From assembly GCA_014190355.1 (NCBI GenBank), contig BJGH01000002.1:65992-129991 (forward strand): a DNA stretch of 64,000 nucleotides. Reading direction: 5' to 3'. A program made the translations under genes and the position numbers. The notes beneath the pieces are model-generated. The model was not told the DNA's origin and searched no databases. It was given only the letters and a program-made list of their open reading frames with translations. Position 1 is the first letter of the stretch. Each line of letters opens with the position of its first letter. Below are positions 1 through 10,593 of the stretch, piece by piece. The DNA comes from Alphaproteobacteria bacterium (GTDB lineage Bacteria > Pseudomonadota > Alphaproteobacteria > Rickettsiales > UBA1997).

Positions 1-140
1 TTACTGAAAATTAAAAAAATATCTTGAATTTTTTCTAATAGCTTGCAAATATGTTAAAGTTATAAAACTTAAGCTTAAAAATTAATTCATCGTTAAACAC
101 TTGAGTTTACTGTAACTGGGTAATTTTTATTTTTTACATA

Positions 141-803
141 ATGCTTTTACAAATACCACAAATAATCTCTAATCTTCAACTTAGCGAGCTTAAAAATGCT
201 TTAAATAAGGCTGATTTCAAACCAATCTTAAACGATAATTCACAAATTCAGCATTACCAATTACCTCTTAACAGCATTGAGGCAAAATATTTTGGTCAGC
301 AAGTTCTTCAGGCCTTGCAAGCTAATGCTTTGTTTATCTCTTCAGCAATTCCCAATAGAATTTTTCCACCGATTTTTAAAAAATTTCACGAAGGTCAAGG
401 ACATCCAACTAAAATTGAGAGTGCTTTGAAACATGATTTAGAAAATGGACTAAGACTTCGTCAAGATTTAAGTGCTACCATTTTTTTAAGTGATTTAAAT
501 GAATATCAGGATGGTGAATTAGTTATCGAAGATAATTATGGAACACATAAAATAAAACTTCCCGCAGGTGATATGATTATGTTTCCTTCGAGTAGTTTAC
601 ATTTTTTAAAACCAATTACTCAAGGCTCAAGAATTACTGTCAATATCGCCATTGAAAGTATGATTCGTCAAGACAATCAACGTACGATATTGTTCGATAT
701 GGATACCACCATTCGCTCCCTAGTTAGAGATAATCCAGAACATGATGCAGTTTCTCAACTTAGTGGAATTTACCATAATTTATTGAGAATGTGGATCAAT
801 TAA
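141..803 (+). CDS. PKHD-type hydroxylase-like protein (PiuC/YbiX family), metal site apparently lost
   Basis: The 220-aa protein matches the Fe(II)/2-oxoglutarate PKHD hydroxylase family along its full length. It has LSATIFLSDLNEYQDGELVI at about residues 110-129, LPAGDMIMFPSSSLH at 140-154, and the typical family C-terminus with DMDTTIRSL and YHNLLRMW. The distal histidine (H154) and the following arginine (R164) are kept. The first two metal ligands, His-x-Asp in E. coli YbiX as I recall it, align with K91-I92-E93. The family is linked to iron uptake regions, but the lost ligands suggest the protein is not a normal oxygenase. It stands alone, reading away from yidC. Confidence 0.8.
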   Translation: MLLQIPQIISNLQLSELKNALNKADFKPILNDNSQIQHYQLPLNSIEAKYFGQQVLQALQANALFISSAIPNRIFPPIFKKFHEGQGHPTKIESALKHDLENGLRLRQDLSATIFLSDLNEYQDGELVIEDNYGTHKIKLPAGDMIMFPSSSLHFLKPITQGSRITVNIAIESMIRQDNQRTILFDMDTTIRSLVRDNPEHDAVSQLSGIYHNLLRMWIN

Positions 804-811
804 CTTTTGAT

Positions 812-830
812 TTTCAATTTGGAATTGAAA
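812..830. terminator. Weak hairpin between convergent genes
   Basis: A perfect 8-bp stem (TTTCAATT / AATTGAAA, loop TGG) lies just after the hydroxylase-like gene and in front of the yidC stop codon. It is followed by a T-rich stretch. It could end transcription from both sides, but the stem is AT-rich, so this is only a weak call. Confidence 0.3.
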
Positions 831-892
831 TTTATAATTTTCTATTATCTATAAACTCATCATCTTAATTTTGAAGTATCTCACTAACTTGA

Positions 893-2701
893 CTACTTTG
901 TTGTCATTTTTTTATTGATATAAACCTGTTGAATAATTGATAAAACATTACTCCAAGTCCAATAAATTACCAGCCCTGCTGGAAAGGCTGCTAAAACGAA
1001 AGTAAGAATATATGGCATAAAGCGTAATATTTTTGCTTGAGTAGGATCGGTTGAAGGAGGACTTAAACGATGCTGAATAATCATTGTCAATCCCATCAAA
1101 ATAGGCCAAACTCCAATAGTGAAAGTTGAACTAACTTCAAAAGGTAATAATCCAAATAAATTAAAAATTGATGTCGGATCTGGTGCAGATAGATCTTTAA
1201 TCCAACCATAAAACTCAGCATGACGCATGTCCAATGTAACAAACAGGACTTTGTACAAAGCAAAAAATACTGGAATCTGAACTAAAACTGGAAGACATCC
1301 AGATGCGGGGTTAATTTTTTCTCGCTTATACAACTCTATCATTTCTTTATTTAACGCCAGTTTGTCATCTTTTAAACGTTGACGAATTGATTCAATTTTT
1401 GGTTGAAGAGTCTTCATTTTTGCAATTGCTTCATATGATTTATTAGCCATCGGAAATAATGCCAACTTGATAAGAACGGTCATACTAATGATTGCCAAAC
1501 CAAAATTACCAAAAAATTTATTAAAAAAATCGATTATAAAAAAGAAAGGTTTAGTTAAAAAATAGAACCATCCAAAATCAATTGAACGATCAAAAAGATT
1601 TAACTCAAATTTACTTGAATAGTGATCTAAAAGCTTTACTTTCTTAGCTCCAGCAAATAAATGATGCTCTAACTTCAATTCATCATTGTTAGCTACTTCA
1701 ACCTCTTCACCTATAAAATCAACTGAAAAAAAATTATTTTTTGCTTTATTTTCAAAAGCAAATTTAGCATTGAAGTTAAGGTTTTTGTCAGGAATTATCG
1801 CTCCTAGCCAATATTTATCAGTTATTCCTAGCCAACTTCCAGCTTGATTATTATTTGTAAGGCTTAGATTTTTTTCTTCAATCAAATCTTCGTATTTTTT
1901 TTCATGAAGTATTCCTTGGATTGACCCTATTGCTCCTTCATGAAGAATGTAATTAGATTGACCAATATTATTTAAAAGTCTATTAACCCTGCCATAGCTT
2001 GAGACAGTAATTTTACTCTTACTATTATTTTTTATAATCTGCTTAACATTAAACATGTAATTTTCATCCACCGCTATTTTAATTATAAAATCAATATTTT
2101 GTTTATTTCGCCATGACAATGTCAACTCCTGATCAGAACTAAGACTTTTACTCGAAGCATTCCATAGCGTATTTGGGTTGGGCAAGTCAATATTTTTATT
2201 ACTACTGATCCAACCAAAATCAACAAAGTATCTAGTTTTACTCTCGCTTGGCGAAAATAAAACAACTTCTTTGTTTTCTTGATCTGCCTTGGGAACTTTT
2301 TCATAATAATCCACCAGCGTTATGTCATCAAAACGAGCGCCTTTTAAAGATATTGATCCATGCAGAGCCTTGGTATTAATTTTTATTCTTTGATTTTGCG
2401 TTTGAGCTATAACATCTTCTCGAGCCTTGAAAGCAATAGCTTCAACTGGGGAACTTAGGTTTTTTTCGTTAGTTAATTCAACATTTTCAGTTCTTTCCAA
2501 GTCTTTTTTGTTTTTATCATCACTTGACGAAATTTTTTTCGATTGCGAATCTGATTGAGAATCTTCAGTTTTGCTAAAATCTTTCTGAGCTTGAATTTTA
2601 TCTATTCTTGGTTTTTCATAAAACCATCCCCAAGCAATTAGGATAATAAATGACAAGACAGTTGCTAAAAGAAGATTTTTATGATCAGGATGTTTTTGCA
2701 T
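893..2701 (-). CDS. yidC: Membrane protein insertase YidC
   Basis: YidC inserts proteins into the inner membrane, alone or with Sec. The 602-aa product has the Gram-negative layout. One N-terminal membrane helix (about residues 9-28) is followed by a charged linker rich in S, K and D (30-80), a large periplasmic beta domain (about 85-370) and the conserved five-helix Oxa1 core from about 375. The core carries LIKLALFPMANKSYEAI and NPASGCLPVLVQIPVFFALY, which are family hallmarks. The groove position that is Arg in E. coli is Lys here. The usual yidC neighbours rnpA and rpmH are not in this window. Confidence 0.97.
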   Translation of the reverse strand: MQKHPDHKNLLLATVLSFIILIAWGWFYEKPRIDKIQAQKDFSKTEDSQSDSQSKKISSSDDKNKKDLERTENVELTNEKNLSSPVEAIAFKAREDVIAQTQNQRIKINTKALHGSISLKGARFDDITLVDYYEKVPKADQENKEVVLFSPSESKTRYFVDFGWISSNKNIDLPNPNTLWNASSKSLSSDQELTLSWRNKQNIDFIIKIAVDENYMFNVKQIIKNNSKSKITVSSYGRVNRLLNNIGQSNYILHEGAIGSIQGILHEKKYEDLIEEKNLSLTNNNQAGSWLGITDKYWLGAIIPDKNLNFNAKFAFENKAKNNFFSVDFIGEEVEVANNDELKLEHHLFAGAKKVKLLDHYSSKFELNLFDRSIDFGWFYFLTKPFFFIIDFFNKFFGNFGLAIISMTVLIKLALFPMANKSYEAIAKMKTLQPKIESIRQRLKDDKLALNKEMIELYKREKINPASGCLPVLVQIPVFFALYKVLFVTLDMRHAEFYGWIKDLSAPDPTSIFNLFGLLPFEVSSTFTIGVWPILMGLTMIIQHRLSPPSTDPTQAKILRFMPYILTFVLAAFPAGLVIYWTWSNVLSIIQQVYINKKMTTK

Positions 2702-2875
2702 GACTAATTTTTCAAATATTTTTTTAATAATTATAATTTTACTTATTTTCTTTACAAGATTTATTTATTTTGAATTTTTCTTATCTTAAAAACACTACAA
2801 AATTTTTGATTAAAAGCGCCTGTATTCTCGAAAAACACAGTTAAAATATTTCGTTAAAATAGATTTTAATTAGGT

Positions 2876-5215
2876 TTACTTAGTTTTTTTATAACCAATT
2901 AAAGACAGCTCGAGAGCTTGTTCAACATTTTGGACGGGTATAATTTTTAAATGTCTAGTAACTTCTTTAGGCATCTCCTCAAGATCCTTCAAATTATCCT
3001 TAGGAATCAATACTGTTTTAATTTCACCGCGGACAGCAGCGAGAAGTTTTTCTTTTAATCCGCCAATTTCCAAAACATTACCGATCAGCGTTATTTCACC
3101 TGTCATAGCAACATCTTTTTTGACCTTTTTGTTGCATAAAATTGAAATTAATGAAACACACAACGCCACTCCTGCTGATGGTCCGTCCTTTGGAGTTGCA
3201 CCTTCAGGAACATGAATATGAAAATCATATTTGTTAAATTCCTTAGCTTCGATTCCTATTTTTTTTGCCATACTTCGAGCATAGCTAAGAGCTGTTAATG
3301 CTGATTCTTTCATAACATCGCCTAAACTTCCTGTAGTTTTTACTTGACCAGTTCCTAAAAATTTTAGAGCTTCAATATCAAGTAAATCTCCACCATATTC
3401 GGTATATGCTAATCCGGTAGTAACCCCAATCATATCATCTTTATGAGCAATGCCATAATTTTTCTTTTCAACTCCTGCATATTTTCTGAGATTTTGATTG
3501 GTTATATGCACTTGTTGAGCTTCATTAGTAACTAAAATTTTAGCAGTTTTTCTAGCCAAATTAGCAATCTCACGATTTAAATTTCTTACCCCTGCTTCAT
3601 GAGTATATTTTCGAATTAATGATAAAATTGCCTCTTCTGATATTACTAACTCTTTTGGCTTTAAACCATTATCTTTAATCTGTCGAGCAAGAAGATGTTC
3701 TTTAGCAATATGAATTTTTTCATTTTCGGTATAGCCCGATAACTTTATGATCTCCATTCGATCTCTTAAAGGAATTGGAATGGTATTGATACTATTTGCA
3801 GTAGCGATAAACATAACTTTTGATAAATCATAGTCAACTTCAAGATAGTGGTCAGAAAAATTTGAATTTTGTTCAGGATCTAAAACTTCGAGAAGAGCTG
3901 ATGCAGGATCGCCTCTGAAATCATGAGACATTTTATCAATTTCATCCAATAACATTAATGGATTGATCGTTTCGGCTTTACGAATTGATTGAATTATTCG
4001 CCCTGGCATCGCCCCTATGTATGTTCTTCTATGTCCACGAATTTCTGATTCATCACGAACTCCACCTAATGAAACTTTAACATATTTGCGATTCAAACTT
4101 TCAGCAATTGATTTAGCTAAAGATGTTTTTCCAACCCCAGGTGCTCCAACTAAACACAAAATTGGACCTTTTGAGTCCTTAGTTTTCATCTGCACAGCAA
4201 TAAATTCTAGAATTCTTTCTTTAACTTTTTCCAATCCATAATGATGCTTATCAAGAACAATTTTCGCTTTTTCTAAATTGTTAATTAGTTTTGTAGTTTT
4301 GCTCCATGGCAATGAAATAATCCAATCTAAATAATTCCTAACAACTCCCGATTCAGATGAATACGGATTCATTTTTTCTAACTTTGCCATTTCATTCGAA
4401 CATTTTTTAGCAACCTCTTTTGGCAATTGTAATTTTTGAATTTTTTCTTTTAATTCCTGAATTTCGTTTTCTTCATCTTGACCCAGTTCTTTTTTAATTT
4501 TTTTGAGCTGTTCATTAAGATAAATTTCTTTTTGATGTTTACTGAATTTTTCTTGAATTGATTTATTAATTCTTTCTTCTGCTTCACCAATTTCAATTTC
4601 TGCTTTAATTATTTCTAGTAACTTATAAAATTTCTTTTCAGTTTTATTTTCATTTAGTATCTGTTGTTTATTTTTAACAGTTCCTGATGTAAAACTAGCA
4701 ATAGTATAAGCTATCTCATGTGGAGCATTGAGCTTAGTAATGGCATTTAGAACTTCAGGTGTAATTCTTTTATTAAATTGCGAATATTTAGCAAAATTTT
4801 CTAAGCAAGCTTTTATCAAACCAAGAACCTCATTATTTTCAGTGCTAATTTTTTGCTCACTAGCGATTTCAATTTCGCACATAAAAGATTTTTCAGCTGG
4901 TAAAACTTTTTTTAAAAATGCTCGATTTGACCCCTGTAAAATTGCCTTAAGAGTTCCATCAGAAGTGCGAATTGCCTCAATAATATTGCATATTGTTCCG
5001 GTTGGATAAAGATTTTTTTCTTCAAACTCATCAGTATCTGGATTTACCTGAGTGATTGCAAAAATTGGTGAACCAGACCTTCTTGCTTCCTCAATTGATT
5101 GTATCGATTTTTCACGACCAATTAAAATCGTGGTAGTCATTTTTGGAAAAATGACAATATCTCGAAGGGGCATTGCGTTAATTTTTTGAGTTTTAATTTT
5201 CTCGTTAGTGCTCAT
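2876..5215 (-). CDS. lon: ATP-dependent protease Lon
   Basis: Lon degrades misfolded and regulatory proteins in the cytoplasm. At 779 aa it has the normal LonA length. It has an N-terminal substrate-binding domain starting at PLRDIVIFPKM, a coiled middle (EIYLNEQLKKIKKELGQ), an AAA+ module with Walker A GAPGVGKTS near residue 350, and a C-terminal Ser/Lys protease domain with PKDGPSAG near residue 675. The gene follows rodA by 16 bp on the same strand, so the two are probably co-transcribed. Confidence 0.98.
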   Translation of the reverse strand: MSTNEKIKTQKINAMPLRDIVIFPKMTTTILIGREKSIQSIEEARRSGSPIFAITQVNPDTDEFEEKNLYPTGTICNIIEAIRTSDGTLKAILQGSNRAFLKKVLPAEKSFMCEIEIASEQKISTENNEVLGLIKACLENFAKYSQFNKRITPEVLNAITKLNAPHEIAYTIASFTSGTVKNKQQILNENKTEKKFYKLLEIIKAEIEIGEAEERINKSIQEKFSKHQKEIYLNEQLKKIKKELGQDEENEIQELKEKIQKLQLPKEVAKKCSNEMAKLEKMNPYSSESGVVRNYLDWIISLPWSKTTKLINNLEKAKIVLDKHHYGLEKVKERILEFIAVQMKTKDSKGPILCLVGAPGVGKTSLAKSIAESLNRKYVKVSLGGVRDESEIRGHRRTYIGAMPGRIIQSIRKAETINPLMLLDEIDKMSHDFRGDPASALLEVLDPEQNSNFSDHYLEVDYDLSKVMFIATANSINTIPIPLRDRMEIIKLSGYTENEKIHIAKEHLLARQIKDNGLKPKELVISEEAILSLIRKYTHEAGVRNLNREIANLARKTAKILVTNEAQQVHITNQNLRKYAGVEKKNYGIAHKDDMIGVTTGLAYTEYGGDLLDIEALKFLGTGQVKTTGSLGDVMKESALTALSYARSMAKKIGIEAKEFNKYDFHIHVPEGATPKDGPSAGVALCVSLISILCNKKVKKDVAMTGEITLIGNVLEIGGLKEKLLAAVRGEIKTVLIPKDNLKDLEEMPKEVTRHLKIIPVQNVEQALELSLIGYKKTK

Positions 5216-5231
5216 ATTTTTTATAATTATT

Positions 5232-6356
5232 TTAAGGTTTTAGATCGACATTACGATTTAAATCAACATTTAAAACCAAGCCAAAACCAATCATCATAGA
5301 TGCCATTATTGTGCCACCATAAGAAATAAAAGGTAAAGGTGCTCCAACTACTGGAATTAAACCCATTACCATTGCCATATTAATAAACATGTGAGTAAAA
5401 AAAATACTAACTATTCCAAGAACTAGAAGTCTTCCAAATTGATGTTTTGTTTTAACGGCAATACTTGAACATATGAAAGTAATCGCACAATAAATTACAA
5501 TTGCAAATACACTTCCTACAAAACCTAATTCTTCGGACAACATCGTAAAAATAAAGTCAGTTTGTTTTTCGGGTAAAAAATTTAATTGCCCTTGTGTTCC
5601 GTTAAGCAAGCCTTTACCAAGTACTCCTCCTGATCCGATTGCTATTTTCGACTGAATGATATTATATCCACTTCCCAGCGGATCATTATTGGGATTGATA
5701 AAAGTTAAAACTCTTTGCTTCTGGTATTCATGCATACCAAAGCTCCACATCAAGGGAATCGCCAACAAAACTACTACACCAACCGTAACAAATTTCCACA
5801 CCCTTACCCCCGCCAGAAATAAAACTGAAATTCCAACAATAACCAAGATAGTTGCCGTTCCAAGATCTGGTTGATGAAATATAAAAAAAGCTGGAATTAA
5901 AACCATCAACAACGGCGGAATAACATAACGAATTTTACCAATATTTTCAACTTCAATGCTATAAAAATATCGCGCTAGTGCAAAAACTGTACAAACCTTC
6001 ATAATCTCAGAAGGCTGAATTGTTAATGGACCAATTCGAAACCATCGAGTTGCCCCCATGGCATTATGACCCATTATATCAACAATTACTACCAAGCCCA
6101 ACGCCCCAAGGTAAAAAAAATAGGAAGCCTTAAACCATAATTTTATATCGGTAATTGCAATAAATAACATTAATGGAAAAAACAAGCAAAAAAAACCTAG
6201 CTGACGAAATAACCATGGACGAAATGAACCACCAGCAGCAGAATACAACATCAAAAAACCAAGGAATGCAAGAATAATAATCAGCGATATTAAGATCCAG
6301 TTCAGTTGCTCTAGCCTTTGAGCAATAGGGACTTTTTCTTGGCTTATAAAATTCAT
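5232..6356 (-). CDS. rodA: Rod-shape peptidoglycan polymerase RodA (SEDS family)
   Basis: RodA is the SEDS-family glycosyltransferase that polymerises lipid II during cell elongation together with PBP2. The 374-aa protein is a polytopic membrane protein with the typical SEDS signatures: GATRWFRIGPLTIQPSEIMK, HQPDLGTA, and the C-terminal IPVVGAPLPFISYGGT. It is of normal length. Its presence implies that the cell makes at least some peptidoglycan. It lies 16 bp upstream of lon. Confidence 0.96.
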   Translation of the reverse strand: MNFISQEKVPIAQRLEQLNWILISLIIILAFLGFLMLYSAAGGSFRPWLFRQLGFFCLFFPLMLFIAITDIKLWFKASYFFYLGALGLVVIVDIMGHNAMGATRWFRIGPLTIQPSEIMKVCTVFALARYFYSIEVENIGKIRYVIPPLLMVLIPAFFIFHQPDLGTATILVIVGISVLFLAGVRVWKFVTVGVVVLLAIPLMWSFGMHEYQKQRVLTFINPNNDPLGSGYNIIQSKIAIGSGGVLGKGLLNGTQGQLNFLPEKQTDFIFTMLSEELGFVGSVFAIVIYCAITFICSSIAVKTKHQFGRLLVLGIVSIFFTHMFINMAMVMGLIPVVGAPLPFISYGGTIMASMMIGFGLVLNVDLNRNVDLKP

Positions 6357-6552
6357 AATTCAAAGTTAGTATTAAAATTTTTTTTAATAAATATTTATAG
6401 TTCGAATCAATAAATACCTTTCTAAAACCTTTATTTTTAAGTATTCAAGCGACATTAATGATTAGCAAAACTTTCTCCTTAAAACAACATGAATTTACAG
6501 TAACAAAATTGTTTTGCAAGTTTTTAAAAATTGGATTTTTTCTTAATAAAAT

Positions 6553-7686
<1,134 letters not shown>

Positions 7687-7704
7687 TTAATTAAATATTT
7701 TATT

Positions 7705-8262
7705 ATGAAAAAATTTATATATGCTATAATCTTTTTAATTTTACTTATAGCAACTCTAATTGCAACTTTCAAAATATCCAAAAACACTCCCAAGGAGGCA
7801 CCTGTTTTAAAAGAGGGTCAAAGCGATATAGCTTTTTTTCGTGTTCGTATCACTTTGCCAGAATTTTCTCTTAACGACATATACAGTAACGATAAAACTC
7901 TTTCAAAAAAAGATCTCGAAGGAAAATATTCATTAATTAATTTCTTTGCATCGTGGTGTTCAACTTGCATTGCTGAGCATGAGGTACTTCTTCAACTTAA
8001 ACAAGAGCAAGTTATTGATATGTATGGTATAGCTTGGCGAGATGGCGAAGAAAGTGCACGACAATATCTTGATGAAAACGGAAATCCGTTTCTCAAGGTT
8101 GCAACTGATACGAGCGGAATGTTCACCAAGTTAGCCAACATCCAAGCCATTCCCGAAACTTGGATTATTGACAAAAAAGGAAATGTAGTTATGCGTTTTC
8201 GAGGCAATCTTCAAGAATTTTCTATTAATGAAATTAAAGAATTTTTAAAAAATAATAATTAA
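7705..8262 (+). CDS. Membrane-anchored thioredoxin-like protein (DsbE/ResA/TlpA family)
   Basis: The 185-aa protein starts with an uncleaved-looking hydrophobic helix (residues 4-22) that would anchor it in the inner membrane facing the periplasm. The thioredoxin fold carries the active site WCSTC (C85 and C88) and a cis-Pro region at [15 protein letters not shown]. CcmG/DsbE proteins of this kind reduce apocytochrome c or other periplasmic disulfides. The stop codon is 2 bp before the UDP-xylose synthase start, so the genes are likely co-transcribed, although no functional link is obvious. Confidence 0.85.
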   Translation: MKKFIYAIIFLILLIATLIATFKISKNTPKEAPVLKEGQSDIAFFRVRITLPEFSLNDIYSNDKTLSKKDLEGKYSLINFFASWCSTCIAEHEVLLQLKQEQVIDMYGIAWRDGEESARQYLDENGNPFLKVATDTSGMFTKLANIQAIPETWIIDKKGNVVMRFRGNLQEFSINEIKEFLKNNN

Positions 8263-8264
8263 AT

Positions 8265-9197
8265 ATGAAAAAAATTTTAGTTACCGGTGGAGCTGGTTTT
8301 CTTGGCTCATTTCTTTGCGATCAGTTATTATCTCAAGGTCATGAGGTTATTGCTTTAGATAATTATTTTTCAGGAAGTAAAAAAAATATTCAACATTTGC
8401 TAAATAATCCAAATTTCGAAGCAATTCGTCATGATATTACTCAGCCAATTCATATTGAAGTTGATGAAATTTATAATTTTGCTTGCCCTGCTTCACCTGT
8501 TCACTACCAACATAACCCCGTACATACTGTTAAAACCTGCGTTATGGGAGCGATCAATGTTTTAGAATTGGCAAGAAATGTTAAAGCTAAAGTTATTCAG
8601 GCTTCAACCTCAGAGGTTTATGGTGATCCATTAGTTCATCCGCAAGTTGAAGAATATTTTGGCAATGTTAATACTATAGGTCCTAGATCTTGCTATGATG
8701 AAGGTAAAAGAGTTGCTGAAACCTTATTTGCTGATTATCATCGCCAATATGGAGTTGATATTAGGATTGTTAGAATCTTTAATACTTATGGTCCAAGAAT
8801 GTCGATTAATGATGGGCGAGTTGTTTCTAATTTTATTGTTCAAGCATTACAAAACCAAAATATTACCATGTATGGCGAAGGTCTTCAAACTAGATCATTT
8901 TGCTATGTTGATGATTTGGTTGATGGGATAGTTAATTTCATGAATTATCAAGGCGATCACTTTGGACCAATTAATCTTGGCAATCCAAGTGAATTTAAAA
9001 TAATTGAATTGGCTCAAAAAGTAATTAAACTCACCAACTCTAAGTCAAAAATAATTTATCAAAATTTACCAATTAACGATCCATTGCAACGCAAACCAAA
9101 CATTGATAAAGCTCGATCTTTAATTAAATTTGCTCCAAAAATTGATCTTGAATCTGGTTTAATTAGAACTATTGAATATTTTAAAAAGTTAATATAA
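8265..9197 (+). CDS. uxs: UDP-glucuronate decarboxylase (UDP-xylose synthase)
   Basis: This short-chain dehydrogenase/reductase-type enzyme uses bound NAD to convert UDP-glucuronate to UDP-xylose. The 310-aa protein has the Rossmann motif GGAGFLGS at residues 7-14. It also has the family signatures STSEVYGDP and [16 protein letters not shown] (catalytic YxxxK as Y-D-E-G-K), then [10 protein letters not shown]. The [11 protein letters not shown] context separates UXS from dTDP-glucose dehydratases. The next gene makes its substrate, so the pair forms a complete route from UDP-glucose to UDP-xylose, probably for surface glycans. Confidence 0.9.
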   Translation: MKKILVTGGAGFLGSFLCDQLLSQGHEVIALDNYFSGSKKNIQHLLNNPNFEAIRHDITQPIHIEVDEIYNFACPASPVHYQHNPVHTVKTCVMGAINVLELARNVKAKVIQASTSEVYGDPLVHPQVEEYFGNVNTIGPRSCYDEGKRVAETLFADYHRQYGVDIRIVRIFNTYGPRMSINDGRVVSNFIVQALQNQNITMYGEGLQTRSFCYVDDLVDGIVNFMNYQGDHFGPINLGNPSEFKIIELAQKVIKLTNSKSKIIYQNLPINDPLQRKPNIDKARSLIKFAPKIDLESGLIRTIEYFKKLI

Positions 9198-9257
9198 AAT
9201 ATTGTTAACTATTATAAATGAATCTTTATTAATTAATTATTTTTACCCTTTAAATTT

Positions 9258-10577
9258 ATGAAAATCGCTGTTATTGGCACAGGTTATGTTGGCTTAGTTT
9301 CTGCCGTTTGTTTTGCAAAAATTGGTCATCAGGTAATTGGCATCGATAAAATTGCTGAAAAAATTTCTAAACTACAAAATAACGAAATACCCATCTTTGA
9401 ACCAAATCTTAAGGAAGCTTTGGAGGAAGTTGTTGCTCAAAAAAGAATTTCTTTTACAACTGATTTAGCAGAAGGTATCAAAGATGCCAAAGCTATTTTT
9501 ATTGCCGTTGGAACTCCCCAAGATGAAGATGGAAGTGCAGATTTAAGCTATGTTTTGCAAGCTTGTAAAGAGATTGCTAAATTTAGCTTAGAACCAAAAC
9601 TAATTGTTACCAAGTCAACAGTTCCTGCTAAAACTGGTGAAAAAATTAAAAAATTACTAAAAGATGTTAGAGCCGATTTAAAATTTTTAGTTGCATCTAA
9701 TCCTGAGTTTTTACGAGAAGGTTGCGCTTTAGATGACTTTATGAATCCTGATCGAATCGTCATTGGTTGTGACGACGAAGAGTCAAAAAAGATTCTTAGT
9801 GATATATATGACTTTTTCCCTGCCTCAAAAATTTATTATACCGATATTATTACCGCAGAGCTTATTAAATATGCTTCCAATTCATTTTTAGCAACAAAAA
9901 TTGCTTTTATAAATGAAATGGCTAATTTGTGTGAAAAACTTGGCGCTAATATCACCGATCTTTCAAAAGCAATGGGTCAGGACACTAGAATTGGTGAAAA
10001 ATTTTTAAATGTTGGGCCGGGATTTGGAGGATCATGTTTTCCCAAAGATATTATAGCTTTAGTAAGTATTGCCAATCAAACAAATTTAAAATTATCAATT
10101 GTAGAAACAGTTATTGAATCCAACAAAAATCGTATAATTTTGATGGTTAACAAAATCAAAAATGCTTTAGCAAATATTTTATCTGGAAAAAAAATTGCTC
10201 TGCTTGGTTTAGCATTTAAAGCCAACACCGATGATATTCGTTATAGTCCTGCAATATTAATTGCTAAGGAGCTGTTAAAGCAAAATGCAATAATTTCTGC
10301 TCATGATTATCAGGCGATTACTAATTCACAAAACGCATTAAAAGATTTTAAGAATATTAAGTTCTACCAAGATCCAATAGATGCGATCAAAGATTGCGAT
10401 TTAATAATAATTGCTACCGAATGGCAAGAATATTGCTATCTTGATTTTGATAAAATAAAAAAAATTACAAATTGTCGAAAAATAGTTGATTTAAGAAACA
10501 TCTTCAATTCTAGCGATATTGAAAAGCATGGTTTTAGTTACCATTGCATTGGTAAGCAAATTAATTTTGACCAATAA
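9258..10577 (+). CDS. ugd: UDP-glucose 6-dehydrogenase
   Basis: Ugd oxidises UDP-glucose to UDP-glucuronate with two NAD+. The 439-aa protein has the N-terminal NAD motif GTGYVGL, the conserved TKSTVPAKTGE and NPEFLREGCALDDF blocks, the catalytic cysteine in GPGFGGSCFPKD (about residue 260), and the C-terminal domain with LGLAFKANTDDIRYSPA. It lies 60 bp after uxs on the same strand and feeds it. Its 3' end is close to the dihydrouridine synthase gene, whose start I place at 10594. Confidence 0.96.
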   Translation: MKIAVIGTGYVGLVSAVCFAKIGHQVIGIDKIAEKISKLQNNEIPIFEPNLKEALEEVVAQKRISFTTDLAEGIKDAKAIFIAVGTPQDEDGSADLSYVLQACKEIAKFSLEPKLIVTKSTVPAKTGEKIKKLLKDVRADLKFLVASNPEFLREGCALDDFMNPDRIVIGCDDEESKKILSDIYDFFPASKIYYTDIITAELIKYASNSFLATKIAFINEMANLCEKLGANITDLSKAMGQDTRIGEKFLNVGPGFGGSCFPKDIIALVSIANQTNLKLSIVETVIESNKNRIILMVNKIKNALANILSGKKIALLGLAFKANTDDIRYSPAILIAKELLKQNAIISAHDYQAITNSQNALKDFKNIKFYQDPIDAIKDCDLIIIATEWQEYCYLDFDKIKKITNCRKIVDLRNIFNSSDIEKHGFSYHCIGKQINFDQ

Positions 10578-10593
10578 TCAATTATCGCATTTT

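Noticed and set aside
4728..5009. 93-codon plus-strand frame
   Set aside because: It lies wholly antisense inside lon, as does the one at 4017-4241; lon is clearly the real gene.
7687..7704. Divergent promoter region between tgt and the thioredoxin-like gene
   Set aside because: Only 21 bp separate the start codons; no promoter elements can be placed with any support.
10519..10593. Longer start for the dihydrouridine synthase
   Set aside because: The extra 25 codons overlap ugd and do not resemble the family N-terminus; the ATG at 10594 fits.
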